Positions 17,999 through 26,520 of a stretch of 64,000 nucleotides of DNA are shown here, one piece after another. Where the stretch lies: NCBI RefSeq assembly GCF_003055625.1, contig NZ_CP028811.1, forward strand, positions 1,364,001-1,428,000, in the 5' to 3' direction. The DNA is from Flavobacterium magnum (lineage in GTDB: Bacteria; Bacteroidota; Bacteroidia; Flavobacteriales; Flavobacteriaceae). A program made the position numbers and the translations under genes. Below the pieces are notes generated by a model, which worked only from the letters and a program-made list of their open reading frames with translations, ran no database searches and had not been told where the DNA came from. The first letter of the stretch is position 1, and each line of letters opens with the position of its first letter.

Positions 17999-18825
17999 TT
18001 TGTCGGTTGGGTTTGGGACTGCAGTGTCTGTATTTCTTTTTTGTCTTTCATGTCGATGATGTAGACGTGGCCGAGATTGGTCATATCATTGAACAATTTC
18101 ACGTCCAGCGTGTAGTAATTCGTTTCATCATCGGTGTATATCTTATAAATCGTCCCGATGCCGATATTTTCCGGGAAAATCGTAGAATCGGAATTGGTTA
18201 CGATGGTATCGCCTTTACGGATTGCGGCAAGGCGCGGCACATCCGTCAACTGGACATATCCTGTGCTTTTGCCATTCCATGACAACGTGCCGAAATGATT
18301 GGATTTTTTAATCTTGGCACTGATTTTTGAATTCAGGTTCAGGATGCTCTGCACCGTGGCATAATGGGCTGACGTTTTTTCCACCAATCCCACAATCCCT
18401 AAATCGTTGATTACGCCCATATCCACATTCACGCCATCCTGGCTTCCCGAATTCAGTGTCAGGTAATTTTCGGGCATGGTAAATGAATTGTGTATGACTT
18501 TCGAGACAGTCACGATATTGACTTTATTCACGCCGCGTAGGGTATCAGGCAGTGCGGGCTTGGTCGTGTCCGCCTTATTGAACAGCAGGCTTTTCAACCT
18601 TGCGTTTTCGATAGCCAGTTCTTCGTTGCGGGTTTTCAGGTTAAAATATTCGCTGATGGCATTCATGCGTTCATACACGCCGCCGGTCAGGAAATTAGCA
18701 GAGGAGATCACTTTACTCTTATGGTATGAATGCGACTGCACCGTCAGTGAAAACGAAATTCCCAAAAGCAGCAAAAACAGCAATTTGTAGCTGTTTTTAA
18801 ATATAAAATTAAATATTTGCTGCAT
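17995..18825 (-). CDS. mreC: Rod shape-determining protein MreC
   Basis: A 276-residue bitopic protein that links cytoplasmic MreB to periplasmic PBP2. It has one membrane segment (about residues 10-30), a coiled coil (about 55-90) and the MreC beta-barrel core (about 105-260), with NYLTLNSGSQDGV, MGVINDLGIVG and the RKGDTIVTNSDSTIFPENIGIG region typical of the family. The C-terminus is Lys/Gln rich. The gene is separated from mreB by 100 bp holding a strong hairpin (18853-18916), so it may be expressed below the level of mreB. Confidence 0.95.
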   Translation of the reverse strand: MQQIFNFIFKNSYKLLFLLLLGISFSLTVQSHSYHKSKVISSANFLTGGVYERMNAISEYFNLKTRNEELAIENARLKSLLFNKADTTKPALPDTLRGVNKVNIVTVSKVIHNSFTMPENYLTLNSGSQDGVNVDMGVINDLGIVGLVEKTSAHYATVQSILNLNSKISAKIKKSNHFGTLSWNGKSTGYVQLTDVPRLAAIRKGDTIVTNSDSTIFPENIGIGTIYKIYTDDETNYYTLDVKLFNDMTNLGHVYIIDMKDKKEIQTLQSQTQPTK

Positions 18826-18852
18826 TGGTAATCAGTTAAAATACACTGGTTG

Positions 18853-18916
18853 AAAAAAATCCCAAACCCCAATAAATCTAATAAAAATTAGCTTTATATC
18901 CTGGGGTTTGGGATTT
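18853..18916 (-). terminator. Long hairpin with T-run between mreB and mreC (terminator or attenuator)
   Basis: AAATCCCAAACCCCA (18857-18871) pairs perfectly over 15 bp with 18902-18916. A small inner stem (CTAAT/ATTAG) sits in the loop. On the minus strand the hairpin is followed by seven T residues (18853-18859), the form of an intrinsic terminator. Because mreC, mreD, mrdA and rodA lie downstream without another clear promoter, partial read-through is likely. Confidence 0.75.
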
Positions 18917-18925
18917 GTTTATTAA

Positions 18926-19954
18926 CTATTTAATTAAGATGCTCCGGAACTTGGTGATGTTTTTCAAAGCAATGCCTGTGCCACGCACCACGGCTCTTAA
19001 CGGGTCTTCCGCAATGTAAACAGGAAGGTCGGTTTTTTGAGAAATCCTTTTGTCAAGGCCCCTAAGCATCGAGCCTCCGCCGGCCAGGTAAATTCCGGTG
19101 TTGTAAATATCTGCGGCCAATTCCGGAGGTGTCTGTGACAGGGTTTCCATCACAGCATCCTCGATACGCTGTATCGATTTGTCAAGCGCCTTCGCAATTT
19201 CGCGGTAAGACACTTCCACCTGTTTTGGTTTTCCGGTCAAAAGATCCCTTCCCTGAACCGACATGTCATCCGGTGGGGATTCAAGATCTTCGATGGCGGC
19301 ACCGATTTCAATCTTGATTTTCTCGGCAGTACTTTCACCCACAAATAAATTGTGTTGCGTTCGCATGTAGTAAATGATGTCGTTCGTGAAAACGTCACCG
19401 GCAATCTTTACCGATTTGTCACATACGATACCAGCCAATGCGATTACGGCAATTTCCGTAGTTCCGCCACCGATATCAACAATCATGTTTCCCTTCGGCT
19501 GCATGATATCAACCCCGATACCAATCGCAGCAGCCATCGGTTCGTGGATCAGGTATACCTCTTTTCCGTTTACCCTTTCGCAGGATTCCTTTACGGCGCG
19601 CATTTCCACTTCGGTGATTCCGGACGGAATGCATACGACCATGCGAAGGGCAGGGGTGAACATCCTCTTTTTCAATGCGGGAATGCTGTTGATGAACATT
19701 TTGATCATCTGTTCCGAAGCTTCGAAATCAGCAATTACACCGTCTTTGAGCGGCCTGATGGTTTTGATGTTTTCATGAGTCTTCCCCTGCATGAGGTTGG
19801 CTTCCTTGCCGACATGCGTGATTTTTCCGGAAACCCTGTCACGGGCTACGATGGATGGACTGTCAATCACCACCTTGTCGTTGTGGATGATCAGCGTATT
19901 GGCTGTTCCGAGATCTATTGCGATATCCTCGGTCATGAAATCAAAAAATCCCAT
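18926..19954 (-). CDS. mreB: Rod shape-determining actin homologue MreB
   Basis: A 342-residue actin-like ATPase that forms membrane-bound filaments and directs the elongasome. Visible are phosphate-1 (IAIDLGTANTLI), the connect-1 region, phosphate-2 (MIVDIGGGTTEIAV) and the adenosine motif (GIYLAGGGSMLRGLD), plus HEPMAAAIG. The hydrophobic MGFFDF start could be a membrane-contact element. The gene follows purH by 55 bp and has a good -7 box of its own in that gap. Confidence 0.98.
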   Translation of the reverse strand: MGFFDFMTEDIAIDLGTANTLIIHNDKVVIDSPSIVARDRVSGKITHVGKEANLMQGKTHENIKTIRPLKDGVIADFEASEQMIKMFINSIPALKKRMFTPALRMVVCIPSGITEVEMRAVKESCERVNGKEVYLIHEPMAAAIGIGVDIMQPKGNMIVDIGGGTTEIAVIALAGIVCDKSVKIAGDVFTNDIIYYMRTQHNLFVGESTAEKIKIEIGAAIEDLESPPDDMSVQGRDLLTGKPKQVEVSYREIAKALDKSIQRIEDAVMETLSQTPPELAADIYNTGIYLAGGGSMLRGLDKRISQKTDLPVYIAEDPLRAVVRGTGIALKNITKFRSILIK

Positions 19955-19995
19955 AGGTCTTTTATGAATTAAAAAAGGTTATAATTTTGAGAGGA

Positions 19996-20003
19996 CAAAG
20001 TTA
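19996..20003 (-). promoter_or_regulatory. Candidate -7 promoter box for mreB
   Basis: The minus strand reads TAACTTTG, a full match to TAnnTTTG, about 40 bp before the mreB ATG, in the gap after purH. No -33 TTG at standard spacing was found; the upstream half would lie in the end of purH. Confidence 0.5.
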
Positions 20004-20009
20004 CATAAA

Positions 20010-21536
20010 TTAATGTTTGAAATGACGGGTGCCGGTAAATACCATTGCAACTTTATTTTCATTGCAGTAATTGATACTGAGTTCGTCTTTTATAGAGCCA
20101 CCGGGCTGAATCACAGCGGTTATACCGGCATGGTGTGCCATCTCGACACAATCGGGGAACGGGAAAAATGCGTCGCTTGCCATCACTGAATTGTTCAGGT
20201 CAAAACCAAATGAATTTGCCTTGTCTATCGCCTGCCGCAACGCATCAACGCGCGAGGTTTGGCCGGTCCCTGACGCGAGCAAAGTGTTGTCTTTTGCAAG
20301 GACAATGGTATTCGATTTGGTATTTTTACAGATTTTCGATGCAAAAATCAAATCCTCGGTTTGCCGGGCCGTCGGTGCTGTTGACGTAACGGTTCTCAGT
20401 GTGTTTTTATTGTCAGTGATATTATTGCGGTCCTGCACCAGAAATCCGTTCAGGGCCGTGCGCACCTGCCGTTGCGGCAATGTCACGTCATTTTGGATTA
20501 AGATGATGCGGTTTTTCTTTTCTGATAAAATGGAAACGGCGTCCCCGTCATACGAAGGTGCGATGACCACTTCGCAAAACAGCTGATTGATTTCCGATGC
20601 GGTTTCCACGTCAATATTGGTATTGGCAATCAGCACACCGCCGAATGCGGAGGTCGGGTCGCCGGCCAGCGCCGCAAGATACGCGTCTTTGATTGTAGCC
20701 CTTGAGGCGAGTCCGCACGCGTTGTTGTGCTTCAGGATAGCAAAGGTCGGGGCGTCGTCTTTGAATTCGAGGATCAGGTTGACGGCAGCATCCACATCGA
20801 GCAGGTTATTATATGACAGTTCCTTGCCGTGCAGTTTTTTGAACATCGCGTCAAAATCGCCAAAGAACCAGCCTTTCTGGTGTGGGTTCTCGCCATAGCG
20901 CAGTACCTGACCGCCTGAAACGCTTTGTTTTAATATCGTTTCGTCGGTGTTGAAATAGTTGAAGATGGCAGAATCGTAATGCGAGGAAACGTGGAATGCC
21001 TTTGCAGCCAGTAGTTTCCGGTCTTCCAAAGTTGTGGCGCCATGCTGCGCCGTAATCAGTTCCAACAGTTTTGAATAATCCTCCACCGAAGCTATGATGA
21101 CGGTATCGTTGAAATTTTTCGCCGCAGCGCGGATCAAGGAAATCCCGCCGATGTCAATTTTCTCAATTATATCGGCCTCTGTCGCACCTGACGCTACTGT
21201 TTTCTCGAACGGGTATAAATCGACAATCACCAGGTCGATTTGCGGAATGTCGTACTCCGCCATTTGCTGCACGTCACCCTCATGATCCTGCCGGTTTAAG
21301 ATCCCGCCGAAAACTTTCGGGTGCAGTGTTTTGACGCGTCCGCCCAGGATTGAAGGATATGAGGTCACTTCTTCAACGGGCACAACCGGGATGCCCAGGT
21401 TTTTGATGAAATCCTCAGTCCCTCCGGTAGAGTAGATGGTGACGTGTTGTTCGTGGAGTTTCCTGACGACCGTTTCGAGGCCTTCTTTGGAAAATACCGA
21501 AATCAGTGCCGATTTGATGGTTTTTGTGTTGTTCAT
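20010..21536 (-). CDS. purH: Bifunctional AICAR transformylase / IMP cyclohydrolase
   Basis: PurH carries out the last two steps of IMP synthesis, using 10-formyl-THF. The 508-residue length is normal. The N-terminal IMP cyclohydrolase (MGS-like) domain, about 8-140, shows STGGTEDFIKNLG and GGRVKTLHPKVFGGIL. The C-terminal transformylase domain, about 140-508, shows LRYGENPHQKGWF, YNNLLDVDAA, ILKHNNACG (catalytic Lys-His), ASDAFFPFPD and QPGGSIKDE. It heads the purH-mreBCD-mrdA-rodA run, an order I associate with Bacteroidota. Confidence 0.97.
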   Translation of the reverse strand: MNNTKTIKSALISVFSKEGLETVVRKLHEQHVTIYSTGGTEDFIKNLGIPVVPVEEVTSYPSILGGRVKTLHPKVFGGILNRQDHEGDVQQMAEYDIPQIDLVIVDLYPFEKTVASGATEADIIEKIDIGGISLIRAAAKNFNDTVIIASVEDYSKLLELITAQHGATTLEDRKLLAAKAFHVSSHYDSAIFNYFNTDETILKQSVSGGQVLRYGENPHQKGWFFGDFDAMFKKLHGKELSYNNLLDVDAAVNLILEFKDDAPTFAILKHNNACGLASRATIKDAYLAALAGDPTSAFGGVLIANTNIDVETASEINQLFCEVVIAPSYDGDAVSILSEKKNRIILIQNDVTLPQRQVRTALNGFLVQDRNNITDNKNTLRTVTSTAPTARQTEDLIFASKICKNTKSNTIVLAKDNTLLASGTGQTSRVDALRQAIDKANSFGFDLNNSVMASDAFFPFPDCVEMAHHAGITAVIQPGGSIKDELSINYCNENKVAMVFTGTRHFKH

Positions 21537-21558
21537 GCTGTAGTTGTGTTTAAAGGTG

Positions 21559-21566
21559 CAAAAGTA
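21559..21566 (-). promoter_or_regulatory. Candidate -7 promoter box for purH
   Basis: The minus strand reads TACTTTTG, a full match to TAnnTTTG, 22 bp before the purH ATG. A matching -33 TTG is not clear. Confidence 0.45.
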
Positions 21567-21635
21567 GTTTTAAATGGGAAAACTTACTAATCCGGAAATG
21601 AGATAATTTGGGGTTGAAACAGGATTTTTCAGGAG

Positions 21636-21736
21636 TGCGCTACAAGAGGGATGGCGGCGGCATCCTTTTGCGCGGGGGACTGTATCAAAAGATGATTCCG
21701 GATCGGTTTGGCCGTTGGGCCGGGTCATCGGATCAG
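21636..21736 (+). repeat. Dispersed intergenic repeat, copy 2 (degenerate)
   Basis: The segment AGGGATGGCGGCGGCATCCT is followed by TTTG, a variable GC-rich part and CAAAAGATG, matching the order of the other copies (GGGAT, GCGGCA, variable hairpin, AAAGAT). The tail (GGCCGTTGGGCCGGG) is divergent. It fills most of the 264-bp divergent gap between purH and the ABC permease. Confidence 0.45.
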
Positions 21737-21800
21737 GTAAAATACCATTAGGTTTTTGCCGAAAAAAATCAGATTTTTACAGGACTTCAAATAACATCCG

Positions 21801-23054
21801 ATGATTGTTTATTTACGCCTGCTCAGTGAGAGTTTCAGTTTTGCGATGAATGCATTGCGCAATAACAAGCTCCGTACTTTCCTTTCGCTGCTGGGCGTGA
21901 CAATCGGTATTTTTTCGATTATCGCGGTACTTGCAGCCGTAGATTCACTGGACCGGAAGATTACCAAGGATTTAAGCAGCCTGGATAAGAACACGATTTA
22001 CCTGTTCAACGATTCGTTTGCGCCCACCGATGTACCGCAGTGGAAACGCAACCAGTTCCCGAACATGACCTATGAGGAATACGTGTACCTGAAAGGCGCG
22101 ATGGGGCAGCTGGACCAGATGGCATACCAGATTTTCACAAAACCCGAGACGCTTAAATACGAATCCAAAACCATGTCCGGCATCAACATTGTGCCCGTGT
22201 CATACGAGTTCATCGACATACAGGGGCTCGAGTTCCAGAGCGGCCGTTTCTACACCGAGGCTGAGTCGACATCAGGTGCGCGCGTGGTGGTGATCGGTGA
22301 TGAGGTCGCGCAGACATTTTTCGGGAATGCTGACCCCATTGGGAAAGGCATCCGGATGTACGGTCAGCGATTCACGGTCATCGGGGTGTTGAAAAAACAG
22401 GGTTCCGGCGAAAGCATGGGTCCAAGCAACGACATATCGGCATTTATACCGGTGAATTTTTTACGCCGGATTTATAGTGAAAACAACCGTATGCTCACGA
22501 ACGTCGTAGTGATCAAGCCCGTAAAAGGCGTCGACATGGATGCTTTTAAAGCCGAACTGGCACAGAAACTGCGCAATTTCCGCGGAATGAAAGCGGGTGA
22601 TGAGGACAATTTCTTTATTAATGTCTTTTCAGGCCTGACGAATTTCATCGACAACATCATCAGGCAGATGAATATCGCGGGCTGGATCATCAGTATCTTT
22701 TCGCTGCTGGTCGGCGGTTTCGGGGTAGCGAACATCATGTTTGTTTCGGTCAAGGAGCGCACCAATCTCATTGGTATCCAGAAATCCTTGGGGGCGAAAA
22801 ACAAATTTATCCTGTTCCAGTTCTTATTCGAAGCCGTAATCCTGTGTGTCATTGGCGGTATCATCGGGATGTGCCTCGTATTTGTGGTCATGCTCATACT
22901 GACCAGGGTGCTGGATTTTGAGTTTGTGCTCGGACTTGGAAATGTGATGCTCGGTACCAGCCTCGCAGTGGGGATCGGATTGATTTCGGGTTTGTTGCCG
23001 GCCATCTCGGCATCGCGCCTGGATCCCGTCGAGGCAATCAGGAGCGGGATGTAA
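21801..23054 (+). CDS. FtsX/MacB-type ABC transporter permease
   Basis: A 417-residue permease of the MacB/LolC superfamily. The first membrane segment (about 22-45, after ALRNNKLRTFLSLLGVTIGI) is followed by a MacB periplasmic core domain (about 50-260) and the C-terminal FtsX domain with three membrane segments (about 285-410), including VKERTNLIGIQKSLGA and a final PVEAIRSGM. These proteins move lipids or peptides or act mechanically, driven by a separate ATPase. No ATPase lies beside it here. The final DPVEAIR motif is standard, so the gene is complete. Confidence 0.92.
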   Translation: MIVYLRLLSESFSFAMNALRNNKLRTFLSLLGVTIGIFSIIAVLAAVDSLDRKITKDLSSLDKNTIYLFNDSFAPTDVPQWKRNQFPNMTYEEYVYLKGAMGQLDQMAYQIFTKPETLKYESKTMSGINIVPVSYEFIDIQGLEFQSGRFYTEAESTSGARVVVIGDEVAQTFFGNADPIGKGIRMYGQRFTVIGVLKKQGSGESMGPSNDISAFIPVNFLRRIYSENNRMLTNVVVIKPVKGVDMDAFKAELAQKLRNFRGMKAGDEDNFFINVFSGLTNFIDNIIRQMNIAGWIISIFSLLVGGFGVANIMFVSVKERTNLIGIQKSLGAKNKFILFQFLFEAVILCVIGGIIGMCLVFVVMLILTRVLDFEFVLGLGNVMLGTSLAVGIGLISGLLPAISASRLDPVEAIRSGM

Positions 23055-23182
23055 CCCAGTTACCGCCAGTCACTGAAAGCCATTGCGGCAGTTAAAGGTC
23101 GCCTAGTTTCGGGCCCGCCCAACTTGCTTTGGAAACTCCCAAACGTTGCGATGCGCAACATGGCTCTATACGGCTGAAATAA

Positions 23183-23210
23183 AAAATGCTCCCTTTTGAG
23201 GAGCATTTTT
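23183..23210. terminator. Bidirectional terminator between the ABC permease and hppA
   Basis: A 10-bp perfect stem (23183-23192 with 23200-23209, loop CTTTTGA) has an A-run before and a T-run after, so it can end transcription of both convergent genes. The remaining 23055-23180 holds nothing recognised. Confidence 0.9.
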
Positions 23211-23226
23211 ATCATACAATATTCGT

Positions 23227-25731
23227 TTATTCATTGGCTTTCCTGAATTCGGCGATCTGTGCGTCGACCTCTTCCATAGTGCCCTTAAATTCTTTTTTCT
23301 CCTCAACCGGAGCACCGCCATCGGTAACAGTCGTTACGCTTACCGTTGCTTTCACGACGCCATCGGTTGCGTTTTTGTCGACTGAAATCTGTTTTTTCAC
23401 ATCATGCTTGATTTCAGTGGTTGCCGCAGCAGCTGCCATGTGTTCGCAGTTTGGATTCGTACAGCCTTTGGCAATACATTCTTCTTTAGACATTGACAAG
23501 CATTTGCCTGAAGACGCTTCGCAACACGATGCGGCTTTTGCCGTTGCTGTATGGCTTCCGGCACCCAGGATTGGGGCAATCACCAAACCGATAAGACAGG
23601 TTAGTTTGATCAGGATGTTCATCGAAGGACCAGAAGTATCTTTAAAAGGATCGCCGACAGTGTCTCCGGTAACGGCCGCTTTGTGCGCATCAGAACCTTT
23701 GTAAGTCATCTCTCCGTTGATCATGACACCCGCTTCGAAAGATTTCTTAGCGTTATCCCATGCACCACCCGCATTGTTTTGGAATACAGCCCAAAGTACA
23801 CCTGAAACGGTGACACCGGCCATATAACCACCCAGCATTTCAGCAATCAGTTGGTTGTTCTCAGGGTACACCAGTTTACCGATCAATACGATGGCAATCG
23901 GGAAACCAATAGTCAGGATACCAGGCAGCATCATTTCGCGAAGTGCCGCTTTGGTAGAAATCTCAACACATTTGCCGTATTCCGGTTTTCCGGTTCCGGC
24001 CATGATACCAGGGATTTCCTTGAATTGGCGACGTACTTCATACACCATGTCCATCGCAGCTTTTCCAACAGAATTCATTGCCAGGGCAGAGAATACCACA
24101 GGAATCATACCTCCCACGAAAAGCATTGCCAATACCGGCGCTTTAAAGATGTTGATGCCATCAATGCCGGTGAAAGTTACGTAAGCGGCAAACAGTGCCA
24201 AAGAAGTCAATGCCGCCGAAGCGATGGCAAAACCTTTACCTGTCGCTGCAGTTGTATTTCCAACCGAATCCAGAATGTCTGTTCTGGTACGTACTTCTTT
24301 CGGCAATTCACTCATTTCAGCGATACCACCCGCGTTATCCGAGATTGGTCCGAAAGCGTCGATAGCCAACTGCATCGCAGTAGTCGCCATCATCGCAGAA
24401 GCAGCCAAAGCCACACCATAGAAACCTGCCAAAGCATATGATCCCCAGATTGCACCTGCAAATAAAAGTACCGTTGGAAAAGTGGAAATCATCCCCGTTG
24501 CCAAACCGGCAATTACGTTGGTTCCGGCACCGGTTGATGATTTTTGTACAATAGCCAAAACCGGTTTTGTACCCAGTCCTGTGTAATATTCAGTTACGGA
24601 AGAGATCGTGCCTCCGACAATCAGTCCTACAATAGTCGCGTAAAATACCCTCATCGAGGAAACATCCTGAAGCCCTTCGCCGAAGAAAGTCATTTTCATC
24701 GTTTCAGGCAGCATATATTTAACCAGGAAGAAACAGGAAACTGCTGTCAAAATGATGGAAACCCAGTTTCCGACGTTCAAAGCACCCTGTACCTGTTTTT
24801 CTTTTGCGTCATTGCTGCTGATTTTTACGAGCATCGTTCCGACGATAGAGAAAAGGATTCCGAAACCTGCGATTGCCATAGGCAGCAAGATCGGGCCTAT
24901 TCCACCGAATGCATCGGTAATGCTTCCGCCCATGTCCTTAATTACATAGTTTCCAAGCACCATCGCAGCCAAAACTGTCGCGACATACGAACCGAACAAA
25001 TCGGCACCCATACCCGCAACGTCACCTACGTTATCACCTACGTTATCTGCAATTGTTGCAGGGTTACGCGGATCATCCTCAGGGATTCCGGCTTCTACTT
25101 TTCCGACAAGGTCAGCGCCTACGTCAGCCGCTTTGGTATAGATACCACCGCCCACACGCGCAAACAACGCGATGGATTCAGCTCCTAAAGAGAAGCCCGC
25201 CAGCGTTTCCAAAACCACGGTCATGCCCTCTGTATCAGTCCAGACACCACCCATAAAAAGGTGGTAGAATATGATGAAGAACCCGGTCAGTCCCAAAACA
25301 GCAAGTCCTGCAACGCCAAGACCCATAACCGTTCCGCCGCCGAAAGATACTTTCAATGCCTGTGGAAGGCTTGTACGGGCAGCCTGTGTGGTCCTTACAT
25401 TGGTTTTGGTCGCGATTTTCATACCCATATTCCCGGCCAGGGCAGAGAAAATGGCACCGAAAATGAATGCAATAACGATTAGCAAGTGTGTTTTTACACC
25501 GTCAATGAAAGTGATTCCGGCCAGAGCGGCACTTGCAATCACCACGAAAACGGCAAGGAGTCGGTATTCAGCTTTCAGGAAAGCGAGTGCGCCTTCATAA
25601 ATGTATTCTGAAATTTCTTTCATTTTACCATCTCCGGCGTCCTGTTTCAAAACCCAGGCCCTTTTGGCCCACATAAACAGTAAACCAATAACTGCCATTA
25701 CTATTGGCAAATAGATCATCATTGAATCCAT
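23227..25731 (-). CDS. hppA: Membrane-bound ion-translocating pyrophosphatase with Cys-rich C-terminal tail
   Basis: HppA hydrolyses pyrophosphate and pumps H+ and/or Na+ across the inner membrane. The 834-residue protein has about 16 membrane segments and the substrate-site motifs [32 protein letters not shown] and [19 protein letters not shown] has Ala where potassium-independent enzymes carry Lys, pointing to a potassium-dependent type. The final stretch after the last membrane segment (about residues 723-834, encoded at 23230-23565) is unusual: six Cys in CC-x6-C-x7-C-x4-C-x4-C, an Ala run, then a charged helix-like tail. The start at 25731 (MDSMMIY) is chosen; the longer frame begins at a non-ATG codon upstream of the promoter. 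Confidence 0.95.
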   Translation of the reverse strand: MDSMMIYLPIVMAVIGLLFMWAKRAWVLKQDAGDGKMKEISEYIYEGALAFLKAEYRLLAVFVVIASAALAGITFIDGVKTHLLIVIAFIFGAIFSALAGNMGMKIATKTNVRTTQAARTSLPQALKVSFGGGTVMGLGVAGLAVLGLTGFFIIFYHLFMGGVWTDTEGMTVVLETLAGFSLGAESIALFARVGGGIYTKAADVGADLVGKVEAGIPEDDPRNPATIADNVGDNVGDVAGMGADLFGSYVATVLAAMVLGNYVIKDMGGSITDAFGGIGPILLPMAIAGFGILFSIVGTMLVKISSNDAKEKQVQGALNVGNWVSIILTAVSCFFLVKYMLPETMKMTFFGEGLQDVSSMRVFYATIVGLIVGGTISSVTEYYTGLGTKPVLAIVQKSSTGAGTNVIAGLATGMISTFPTVLLFAGAIWGSYALAGFYGVALAASAMMATTAMQLAIDAFGPISDNAGGIAEMSELPKEVRTRTDILDSVGNTTAATGKGFAIASAALTSLALFAAYVTFTGIDGINIFKAPVLAMLFVGGMIPVVFSALAMNSVGKAAMDMVYEVRRQFKEIPGIMAGTGKPEYGKCVEISTKAALREMMLPGILTIGFPIAIVLIGKLVYPENNQLIAEMLGGYMAGVTVSGVLWAVFQNNAGGAWDNAKKSFEAGVMINGEMTYKGSDAHKAAVTGDTVGDPFKDTSGPSMNILIKLTCLIGLVIAPILGAGSHTATAKAASCCEASSGKCLSMSKEECIAKGCTNPNCEHMAAAAATTEIKHDVKKQISVDKNATDGVVKATVSVTTVTDGGAPVEEKKEFKGTMEEVDAQIAEFRKANE

Positions 25732-25764
25732 AAATAAAAATTTTGTTCTTAATTTAATCGCCTG

Positions 25765-25794
25765 CAAAAGTAACAAAACATTAACAAAAAACAA
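25765..25794 (-). promoter_or_regulatory. Promoter of hppA
   Basis: On the minus strand a TTG (25792-25794) is followed after 19 bp by TACTTTTG (25765-25772), the full Bacteroidota -33/-7 arrangement, ending 33 bp before the hppA ATG. Confidence 0.75.
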
Positions 25795-25917
25795 GTGGTC
25801 GGGGAAGATTGTTTCGGGCGGGAGTTCACTCGCGACGCCATCGAGCGCATTTCCGTGCTTTTGACGGAATCTGCAATGCCCGCCTTAGGCATTTTCGGGC
25901 GTTACGGAATTTCGGTT

Positions 25918-26520
25918 TTAATATCCTGATACGCGGTTTCGCTTCCGCAGATAGTGATGCCACAGCAAGAAAGTGGCGGCCGACCTGTACGGGCTCCAGC
26001 TGCTGCTCAGGATTTCCATTTCAGCTTTTGTATGTGTGCCATGTAGTTCTTTGATCGTATTGACAATGGCTATGTCCCCAAGCGGGATGACATCAGCTGC
26101 GCCCAGGCAGAACAGTAAATACACATCGATGGTCCAGTTTCCGATGCCTTTAAGACGGATGAGCTCTGCACGAATGTCATCAGCGGGTTTGAAAGGCAGG
26201 CTGTCTAAATCAATTTCTTTATTTAAAACCGCTAACGACAGTCCTTTGATGTAATTCGTTTTTTGTCGGCTTACCCCAGCTTCGCGATATGTTTCGTCAG
26301 GAAGTTCAGCGAGGAATTTTGGTTCAAAAGTATCGACTTTGGCTCTAAGTTTTCCAAAAACAGCACGCGCAGAATCAATAGAAACCTGCTGCTCTAAAAT
26401 CAACAACGAGAGCGTCTCAAATCCTGGCGGACGTTTTGGGATTTCGGGAAGGCCGTAGGTGTCGATGATATTGGCAAAGACAGCATCTGTCTCCCTAAGA
26501 AAATCAAACCCTTCCTGCAT
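25918..26520 (-). CDS. AlkA-type DNA-3-methyladenine glycosylase (HhH-GPD)
   Basis: A 200-residue base-excision glycosylase of the HhH-GPD superfamily, expected to remove alkylated purines from DNA. The helix-hairpin-helix with catalytic Asp is clear: LKGIGNWTIDVYLLF then GAADVIPLGDIAI, where the Asp of the GD pair is in the catalytic position. LLILEQQVSIDSARAVF is the usual DNA-binding entry helix. It is shorter than E. coli AlkA and lacks its N-terminal domain. The ATG at 26520 overlaps the stop of the DUF5686 gene by 1 bp (TGATG), implying coupling; a longer frame to 26592 would run inside that gene. Confidence 0.9.
   Translation of the reverse strand: MQEGFDFLRETDAVFANIIDTYGLPEIPKRPPGFETLSLLILEQQVSIDSARAVFGKLRAKVDTFEPKFLAELPDETYREAGVSRQKTNYIKGLSLAVLNKEIDLDSLPFKPADDIRAELIRLKGIGNWTIDVYLLFCLGAADVIPLGDIAIVNTIKELHGTHTKAEMEILSSSWSPYRSAATFLLWHHYLRKRNRVSGY

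Noticed and set aside
21801..23054. Calling the FtsX-type permease MacB or LolC
   Set aside because: Domain order fits the whole superfamily and no ATPase gene is adjacent to settle the system.
24544..25188. 214-residue open frame on the plus strand opposite hppA
   Set aside because: Antisense shadow of the conserved HppA core; composition is unlike a real protein here.
25795..25917. Possible fourth copy of the dispersed repeat
   Set aside because: It has a small hairpin (TTCCGT/ACGGAA) and GC-rich flanks, but not the GATAG and CGAAAGC order of the other copies.
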